The notes under the pieces: model-generated
What the model was told of the DNA's origin: nothing
Database searches by the model: none
Seen by the model: the letters and a program-made list of their open reading frames with translations, nothing else
In this document: positions 58,525 to 64,000 of the stretch, in pieces
Layout: every line of letters starts with the position of its first letter
How positions within the stretch are numbered: the first letter of the stretch is position 1
Program-made: the position numbers and the translations under genes
Assembly: GCF_024169925.1 (NCBI RefSeq)
Contig: NZ_JALJXF010000001.1
Coordinates: 4,594,001-4,658,000 of the forward strand
Direction: 5' to 3'
From: Methylorubrum extorquens
GTDB lineage: Bacteria > Pseudomonadota > Alphaproteobacteria > Rhizobiales > Beijerinckiaceae
DNA length: 64,000 nucleotides

Positions 58525-59103
58525 ATGGTGGCCGACAGAATGCGCTCGAAACGCTCCGAAATCGTCGACCTGCTGGTGCCCTTGCGGCGCTACGCCCGGT
58601 CGCTCACGCGGGATTCGCTGAAGGCGGATGACCTCGTCCACGATACCATGGTTCGCGCCCTCGAATCGCGCGCGAACTTGAGACCGGATACCAACCTGCG
58701 CACCTGGATGATGACGGTGCTGCACAACGTCTTCATCGACGAGCAGCGCCGCAAGCGCGTCGAGGCCCGCCACGCCGATGTGCTGGTGCAGCTCTCCGAC
58801 GACGTGGCCCCGCCGGCCCAAGAGGGGCAGGTGCGACTCATGCAGATCCGCAAGGCGTTCGAGGGACTTCCCGAAGAGCAGCGCGCCGCGCTCCATCTCG
58901 TGACCCTCGAAGGCATGGCCTACGCCGACGCAGCAGCCGTGCTCGGTATCCCGATCGGCACCCTGATGTCGCGGCTCGGCCGCGGCCGAGCAGCCCTGCG
59001 CGCCTTCGAGGAAGGCGGCCGCAAGGGCAAGGCCACCGCCGGCTCCTCCGACGATGGCCCAGACCGTGGACGCGCACATCTGCGCGTCGTCGGTGGGAAT
59101 TGA
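58525..59103 (+). CDS. ECF-type sigma factor
   Basis: Start chosen at ATG 58525, giving MVADRMRSKRSEIVDLL; 192 residues. Sigma2 (about 14-80) has RRYARSLTRDSLKADDLVHDTMVRALE and LRTWMMTVLHNVFIDEQRR; sigma4 (about 108-158) has GLPEEQRAALHLVTLEGMAYADAAAVLGIPIGTLMSRLGRGRAAL. It directs RNA polymerase to stress or envelope promoters. The anti-sigma factor follows 84 bases later. The family branch resembles ECF groups with membrane anti-sigma partners, not EcfG. Confidence 0.93.
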   Translation: MVADRMRSKRSEIVDLLVPLRRYARSLTRDSLKADDLVHDTMVRALESRANLRPDTNLRTWMMTVLHNVFIDEQRRKRVEARHADVLVQLSDDVAPPAQEGQVRLMQIRKAFEGLPEEQRAALHLVTLEGMAYADAAAVLGIPIGTLMSRLGRGRAALRAFEEGGRKGKATAGSSDDGPDRGRAHLRVVGGN

Positions 59104-59187
59104 TGACCCTGTTGAGCCGTTAACAACAACGACACCGGGAAACGAAGAGGTTCGACGGTGGGCAAGCAGGGCAGTCGGAGTGGGCTG

Positions 59188-59958
59188 ATGGTTGATCCGG
59201 TTACGGAAGCCGAACTCATCGCGTATGTCGATGGCGAACTCGAGCCGATGCGTCGCGTCGAGGTCGAGGCACATCTCGCGCGCAATCCCCAGGATGCGCT
59301 GCAGGTCATGGCCGACCTGCGCGACCGCGACGCCCTGCGCGAAGCCTTCCTGCCGGTGCCGAGCTTGCCGCCGGAGCGGCTGCGCTCCAGCGCTCGCCGG
59401 ATCGACCGCGCCTTCGCGTGGCAGCGGGTTCGTTCCCGCCTGCGCCGGGCGGCGGCGGTCGTGGTCCTGGTCGGTGCGGGCTGGCTCGCCCATACCGAGA
59501 GCGGCAGCTTCGGCGTTCCCGGCTCCTTCGCCTCGCCGATCGATCCGTCCCTGGCCGAAGAGGCGAAGCAGGCCCGCGAGGCCGTGCAGATCCGCGCCCG
59601 CACGACCAGCCAGCCCATGGTCTCGGCCTACGACCCGGCCGACCTCGAAGCTGCGACCGGTGTCGACCTGCCGCCCCTGCCGAAAGGCTGGACCGTTCGT
59701 GACGTGCAGATCTTCCCGAGCCGGAACGGGACCGGAATCGAGGTCTCGATCCAGTCGGCCGAGATCGGCGAACTCGCCCTGTTCGCCAAGCACAGCAGCG
59801 GAGCGCCCCTATCCGAAGGGACGGAGCCGGTTGCACGCTCGAGCGACGGAACGACCGCCTACTGGCGGACCGGCGGCACGGCCTACGCCCTGAGCGGATC
59901 GCACGACAACCCGGCCCTGCACGCTGCCGCGGCACGTCTTGCCACGATTCGGAAGTAG
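59188..59958 (+). CDS. Membrane-anchored anti-sigma factor
   Basis: Start set at ATG 59188 with GGAG 7 bases upstream; GTG 59158 is an alternative. The 256-residue protein has an N-terminal anti-sigma domain (EAELIAYVDGELEPMRRVEVEAHLARNPQ) lacking the HxxxCxxC zinc ligands, one membrane segment (about 88-101) and a periplasmic domain of 155 residues. It should hold the upstream sigma factor inactive until a periplasmic signal is sensed. The signal is unknown. Confidence 0.87.
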   Translation: MVDPVTEAELIAYVDGELEPMRRVEVEAHLARNPQDALQVMADLRDRDALREAFLPVPSLPPERLRSSARRIDRAFAWQRVRSRLRRAAAVVVLVGAGWLAHTESGSFGVPGSFASPIDPSLAEEAKQAREAVQIRARTTSQPMVSAYDPADLEAATGVDLPPLPKGWTVRDVQIFPSRNGTGIEVSIQSAEIGELALFAKHSSGAPLSEGTEPVARSSDGTTAYWRTGGTAYALSGSHDNPALHAAAARLATIRK

Positions 59959-60014
59959 GGACTGCCCGAACGCGGCCGTCGAGTTCCTCGATGGCGAGCG
60001 ACCTTAGAATCAGC

Positions 60015-60066
60015 GCCGAGTGTTCCGTCTTGGATTGATCCAGGCCGAGACACTCGGCTTTCTTTT
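60015..60066 (+). terminator. Terminator with competing hairpin
   Basis: GCCGAG (60044-60049) pairs with CTCGGC (60053-60058) around ACA and is followed by TTTCTTTT, a rho-independent terminator for the sigma/anti-sigma pair. An upstream copy, GCCGAGTGT (60015-60023), can instead pair with ACACTCGGC (60050-60058), so the two folds exclude each other. The pairing is seen; a switch is inference. Confidence 0.65.
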
Positions 60067-60259
60067 GGCTGTGGCAGCCGCATTGGGGGGGGGCTGGCCC
60101 ATGCCCCCGAGGCGAGCCTCCTCCCGCGTGAGAGGCCGGCCGCTGGTGCTGTGACCCCAATCGATCGCCGGGAGTGTTCCGGTGCAGCGTTCGCCGCACG
60201 ACCGGCTTGGTGATCGCGCTGATGCCTGTCCCAGGCGCGATGGGTCGGCGATAAGGCGT

Positions 60260-61153
60260 TCAGGTGGTTGCGAGCAGCCTTGCCGTGCGCTGCTGTCGCC
60301 TCAGGACTCCGCGCAGATGAGCGATGGCGCCCTCCTGCATGCCGCGTAACCTCTCCGGATCCGACTCGGCATCGCGGCGCATCGAGACGTAGAATTCGAA
60401 CCCGCCCGGCTCCGTCGCGGCGATCTGATTCAGCACAAAGGGGAACAGACCGAGGCGCGCTGCCGCCTCGATGGCGTCGAGGAAGGAGAAGGGCGTGAAC
60501 ACCCAGCAATGACACGTCTGATAGCGGCCTGACGCAAGGGCTTCGCCGGCCTGCTTGTAGGCCAACGCCAGCGCAGCTTCGCCGCACAGCCGCGACGCCC
60601 GCGTCGGGTCCTCGCCCGCCCAGATTTCGCCGGGTTCGACGGCGCGTGCCTCGTAGGTGTGGGCGAAGATTTGGCGAAGACTCGGCCGTATGTAGCCCAG
60701 CAGATCCGCCTCAATCAGCTCGGCGACAGTGCTGTTGGCGCGGCCTGCATCGAACATGAAGCGCCGATCGGGCAGGGAAAGGTTGAGAACCCCGCCCGGC
60801 CTCAAAACGGCGTGGATGCCACGAAACCACCCGAGCAGGTTCGGTACGTACTGCGCGACCTGCGCGGCGATGGCGAAGTCGAGCCCCTCCTGCCCGATTG
60901 CTTCTACCAGTGAGCCCGAGCCTGCCCAGGCATAGTCGATCGGAACGGCATCCGGCAGCTCGGCCTGGGCGTCGGTGGCGTGATCGACGTACGCGACGCG
61001 GATGCCCGTGGGGAGCGCCGTCGGATTGTTCGCCGGTCCGAACTCGATGCCCCGTGCCTCGGGCAGCGGAACGTCGTGCGTGAGGCGGGCGAGGCGCCGG
61101 TCCATGGAACGATGGCTTAGGAACGCGTCCAGCGACAGGGAACCGGAATGCAT
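60260..61153 (-). CDS. SAM-dependent methyltransferase
   Basis: Protein of 297 residues. Motif I is ARGIEFGPANNPTAL near residue 33, followed by VAYVDHATDAQ, then FAIAAQVAQYVPNLLGWFRGIHAVLRPGGVLNLSLPDRRF, a class I methyltransferase layout. Substrates of related proteins are often sugars or cell-surface glycans, which fits the nearby glycosyltransferase, but the target is unknown. It converges with the sigma/anti-sigma genes. Confidence 0.82.
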   Translation of the reverse strand: MHSGSLSLDAFLSHRSMDRRLARLTHDVPLPEARGIEFGPANNPTALPTGIRVAYVDHATDAQAELPDAVPIDYAWAGSGSLVEAIGQEGLDFAIAAQVAQYVPNLLGWFRGIHAVLRPGGVLNLSLPDRRFMFDAGRANSTVAELIEADLLGYIRPSLRQIFAHTYEARAVEPGEIWAGEDPTRASRLCGEAALALAYKQAGEALASGRYQTCHCWVFTPFSFLDAIEAAARLGLFPFVLNQIAATEPGGFEFYVSMRRDAESDPERLRGMQEGAIAHLRGVLRRQQRTARLLATT

Positions 61154-61724
61154 GCCGTGGACGCCTCGCCTTTCAATCGATGGAACGGCCCGACGTTACC
61201 CGCCACGCCGACGCATGTGCAATCATTTGATGAAGGGCATCGCGAGCCTGGATGCCCAATCTCGTCTCCCGGTGGCAGGCCGTGCGCGCGGTTGAAGATC
61301 TACGCGAGCCGCTCGAGGCAAGATAGAGTTGCTGCGGGTTTCGGCAGCCTGCCTCATCGGTGGAAACAAGGGGGGGCTGTCCACGCCGTATCCGTCGGTA
61401 CCGGGTGGCGGACCTGGGATGCGAGGAGAGGATTGCTCATGCTCGACCCTCCGGCTACTGCTGCGTTTGGTGCAGTGCGTGAGGCAGCATGCGGGGCCCG
61501 GCAATCCGACGTGGACGTCATGCAGAGCGGTATGGGCCAAGCGCCGAACTCCTCTCCGGTGGGCGGCCCTGCATCCTTGCCTGCAGTCTCGAATGACGCC
61601 GCAATCGATCTGATCGCCAGGTTTTTGCCTCTGCGCCGCTGCACTGCCAGAGGCCGGTTTTGCAGCCGAATCGCCATTCCGTCTTGGGCGATTGAATTGA
61701 TGCCGGCCCGCAGATGCTGAGGCT
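61154..61724. other. Intergenic region without a confident gene
   Basis: This 571-base stretch has less third-position bias and somewhat lower GC than its surroundings. Frames up to 190 codons exist, but none shows a domain, signal peptide or good ribosome site. It may hold the promoters for the leftward methyltransferase and the rightward glycosyltransferase, or a decayed gene. Confidence 0.5.
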
Positions 61725-64000
61725 GTGCCTGAGACGGAGGATCCGTCCACGATCACCCGAGACGTTCCGACTGAGCCGTGCACGAGGTTGCTGACATTGT
61801 TCAAGCGTAGCTTGCAAATGCTCTCGAAGCAGGTCGGAGCCAGGGCGATTTCCCGGCAATTCGACCTACGGATGTCCGAGGCAGGGAAGGGAGGAGGCTT
61901 CGATCACGTCTTCTACCGCCGGTACTATCCCGACCTCGCGATCCTCGGGGATGAGAGCAAAGTTCTCAAGCAGCACTACCTCAAGCATGGTCGGGCCGAA
62001 GGCCGCTCCCCGAACGCCGCCGCTCTGGTCGCCGCTCTCGAAGCCGAATGGGGAGCGTTACCGGGCGATTTCGTCCCCGAGCATTACCGTGCACTCTACG
62101 ACGATCTGGCCGGCCTGACCGAACCGTGGCAGCTCAGCGAGCATTATCTACGCTTCGGACGGTTCGAGGGGCGTGCTCACGGGGCCGATCTATCGGCCTT
62201 CGAGCAGGAATACGAGCGCATGCTCGCTGCCGGCACGGCCTTGAACGGGCGCCGCCCCGCCGAAAGCTTCGTCCATCTTCTGGTCGCCGCCCGGGTTTTG
62301 CCGGGAGCGTGGCTCGACCTCTTCGTGCTCCATGAATTCGCCTTGCTGAACGAGGGGTGGCTGACGCACCCGCCCGCCTCCCGCATGGAAGGGCTGGTCG
62401 CCTTCCTCACGGAGGGGGTGGAGCGGCTCGTCCCGATTTCGATGCGCCTGCGCTTCGATCCCAATTTCTACCGCTCGAACAACCCGGATGCTTCGACCGG
62501 CACCAGCGATGCAGATCTTTACCGTCACTGGCTCGGCAAGGGTATCCGGAAGGGCGAGCCTGCGAGCGAGGCCGCGGCGCTGGTCCAGCTCATCGGGGAG
62601 GAACGCTTTCCCGAGAGCTTCGACGAGACGGCCTACCGCTCTCTGTTGACCGAGGGGGTTGCGCCGCCGCCGGCCGGGCGGCTGAATGCCCTGCGGCATT
62701 TCATCGATACGGGCTTTCAGCTCTGGGAGCTGGAAGCCGTGCGGCAAGCCTGCTCGGCCCAACTGCTCGAGCGGATCGGCGAGTACCATCTTTCCCGTGG
62801 CAACGCGATCGCGGCCAAAGAGGCGTTCGATCGGGCGCTCAAGGCCGGCCTCGTCTCCGGCCGCCTCCATCATCGGCGCGGCGACACGCTTCTCAGGCTC
62901 AACCGCACCACCGATGCTGCGCGCGCCTTCGTGAATGCGGCGGACGTGCCGGGCGCCGTCGTGTGGAGCCACATCCACGCCATCGACGGCCTGCTCGCGC
63001 GGCCGGACAACGTACCGGAGGCGCTCGACCGCGTCCGGCGCTCGGCCGCGGATTGGCATGCCAATCCGCATTGGCGCGCTGCCGCGCACCGCGCCATGGT
63101 GGCATCCTTCGCCCGCGTCAGCGAGGAGGCGAGGGCCGACTACGCCGCCGGCCGGCGGAAGGAAGCGGACGATCGCCTCACAGCCTGCCTCGACCAGATC
63201 GAGAGCCTGATCGCGGCGGTCGATCCGCTGCCGGCACCGCTTGCCGTTCCGGCGAACGGACATATCGTCATCGTCGCCAACCGCGACCTTCCGCAATGCG
63301 ATCATTATCGCGTCGTGCAGAAGATCCAGCAGCTCGAGCATGGCGGCTGGACGGTCGAGGTCTTCAAACAGGATGAGGCCGCCGATTGTCGGCCGGCCCT
63401 CGACAGGGCATCGGCGGTAATCTTCTACCGCGTGGCAGCCTTTCCCGGCGTCCTGCACGCGATCCTCTACGCGCGCGGCCTCGGCCTGCCGACGATCTAT
63501 GAGATCGACGACATCGTCTTCGATGCGGCCCTGTTCCCGGATCCCCTGGAGAGCTTCGAGGGGCAGATCACGCCCAAGCAATATGTCGATCTGCAATACG
63601 GCGTGCCGCTGTTCCGCTACGCCATGCAGGCCTGCGACATCGGCCTCGCCTCCACGCCGGCGCTGGCCGAGCGGATGCGCCCGCTCGTCCGCTCAGGGGT
63701 CTGCCACGTCCTGCGCAACGGCCTCGACACGCGAAACCTTCCCTTCCTGCGGCGCCCCCACGCGCCCGTTTCGACCGCGGCGCTGACGATCTTCTACGGA
63801 TCGGGCACGCGGGCGCATAACAAGGATTTCAACGACTTCGCCGCGCCTGCGCTTCTCGCCATGATGGAGCGGCATCCGCATGTCCGGCTCGTGATCGCCG
63901 GCTATCTGCGCCTTGGTCCGGGCTTCCGGCGGTTCGCTCATCGTGTGCGACAGCTCGGCTTCACCGACGACGTTTCTGCCTATTGGGAGGCGCTCTCGGG
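61725..64000 (+). CDS. Large glycosyltransferase with N-terminal repeats (partial)
   Basis: The frame is open from GTG 61725 (ATG 61818 is an alternative start) to the window edge, at least 758 residues. Three related N-terminal repeats have the pattern FYRRYYPDL...HYLKHGRAEGRSP, HYRALYDDL...HYLRFGRFEGRA and FYRSNNPDA...HWLGKGIRKGEP. A TPR-like helical region follows (about 345-480). The last part, from HIVIVANRDLPQCDHYRV onward, looks like a GT4-type glycosyltransferase, with YEIDDIVFDAALFP and IFYGSGTRAHNKDF. It likely builds surface polysaccharide. The end is outside the window. Confidence 0.82.
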   Translation, partial: MPETEDPSTITRDVPTEPCTRLLTLFKRSLQMLSKQVGARAISRQFDLRMSEAGKGGGFDHVFYRRYYPDLAILGDESKVLKQHYLKHGRAEGRSPNAAALVAALEAEWGALPGDFVPEHYRALYDDLAGLTEPWQLSEHYLRFGRFEGRAHGADLSAFEQEYERMLAAGTALNGRRPAESFVHLLVAARVLPGAWLDLFVLHEFALLNEGWLTHPPASRMEGLVAFLTEGVERLVPISMRLRFDPNFYRSNNPDASTGTSDADLYRHWLGKGIRKGEPASEAAALVQLIGEERFPESFDETAYRSLLTEGVAPPPAGRLNALRHFIDTGFQLWELEAVRQACSAQLLERIGEYHLSRGNAIAAKEAFDRALKAGLVSGRLHHRRGDTLLRLNRTTDAARAFVNAADVPGAVVWSHIHAIDGLLARPDNVPEALDRVRRSAADWHANPHWRAAAHRAMVASFARVSEEARADYAAGRRKEADDRLTACLDQIESLIAAVDPLPAPLAVPANGHIVIVANRDLPQCDHYRVVQKIQQLEHGGWTVEVFKQDEAADCRPALDRASAVIFYRVAAFPGVLHAILYARGLGLPTIYEIDDIVFDAALFPDPLESFEGQITPKQYVDLQYGVPLFRYAMQACDIGLASTPALAERMRPLVRSGVCHVLRNGLDTRNLPFLRRPHAPVSTAALTIFYGSGTRAHNKDFNDFAAPALLAMMERHPHVRLVIAGYLRLGPGFRRFAHRVRQLGFTDDVSAYWEALS

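Noticed and set aside
61148..61720. A 190-codon plus-strand frame
   Set aside because: No ribosome site, signal peptide, domain or third-position bias; overlapping minus-strand frames look equally weak.

Overview
The window is high-GC (about 70%) alphaproteobacterial chromosome and looks most like Methylobacterium/Methylorubrum (order Hyphomicrobiales). This rests on several things seen together: an RcGTA-type gene transfer agent cluster, a ccmI-ccmE-ccmF-ccmH (cycHJKL) block beside a FeuPQ-like two-component system, a NepR-type protein, a TRAP transporter, and dispersed palindromic repeats of the rhizobial type. The genus is an inference from gene content and style; no database search was made. 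No tRNA, rRNA, CRISPR array or intact insertion sequence was seen.

Region 1 (1-16.9 kb) is a gene transfer agent or domesticated-prophage structural cluster in canonical order: terminase tail, portal, prohead protease, capsid, gp6 to gp8 connector and completion proteins, major tail protein, gp10, tail chaperone, a short tape-measure-like protein, gp12, gp13, an NlpC/P60 peptidase and the large TIM-barrel host-specificity protein. A DUF2793 protein, a GH24 lysozyme and three small proteins follow (two with membrane segments). Two secreted serine proteases on the opposite strand interrupt it between capsid and gp6. A near-perfect parS palindrome lies between terminase and portal.

Region 2 (17-25.2 kb) holds a periplasmic PepSY protein, an OmpR-type response regulator and its histidine kinase, with an antiparallel VapBC toxin-antitoxin pair wedged between regulator and kinase. 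The cytochrome c maturation block follows.

Region 3 (25.2-32.7 kb) has a DUF1007 plus NicO-type metal exporter pair, a conserved hypothetical, a histidine phosphatase, a proteobacterial sortase with its dedicated VIT/vWA substrate, an HTH regulator and a guanidinium exporter (SugE/Gdx) whose leader may carry part of a guanidine-II riboswitch.

Region 4 (32.7-45.5 kb) encodes envelope functions: PBP1C with a bacterial alpha-2-macroglobulin upstream of it, a YdcZ-type membrane protein, a pseudo-protease that has lost its triad, a DUF3309 peptide, cysteine synthase and an orphan NepR. Region 5 (45.6-51.1 kb) is a three-gene TRAP transporter, a divergent GntR/FCD regulator with a clear operator, and an OprB-type porin.

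Region 6 (51.1-56.6 kb) is a leftward copper-handling operon: DUF2946, a YcnI-PCuAC fusion, PCuAC, SCO, DUF2946 and a TonB-dependent receptor. Region 7 (56.9-64 kb) holds an L,D-transpeptidase, an ECF sigma/anti-sigma pair, a methyltransferase and the first part of a large glycosyltransferase that runs off the window.
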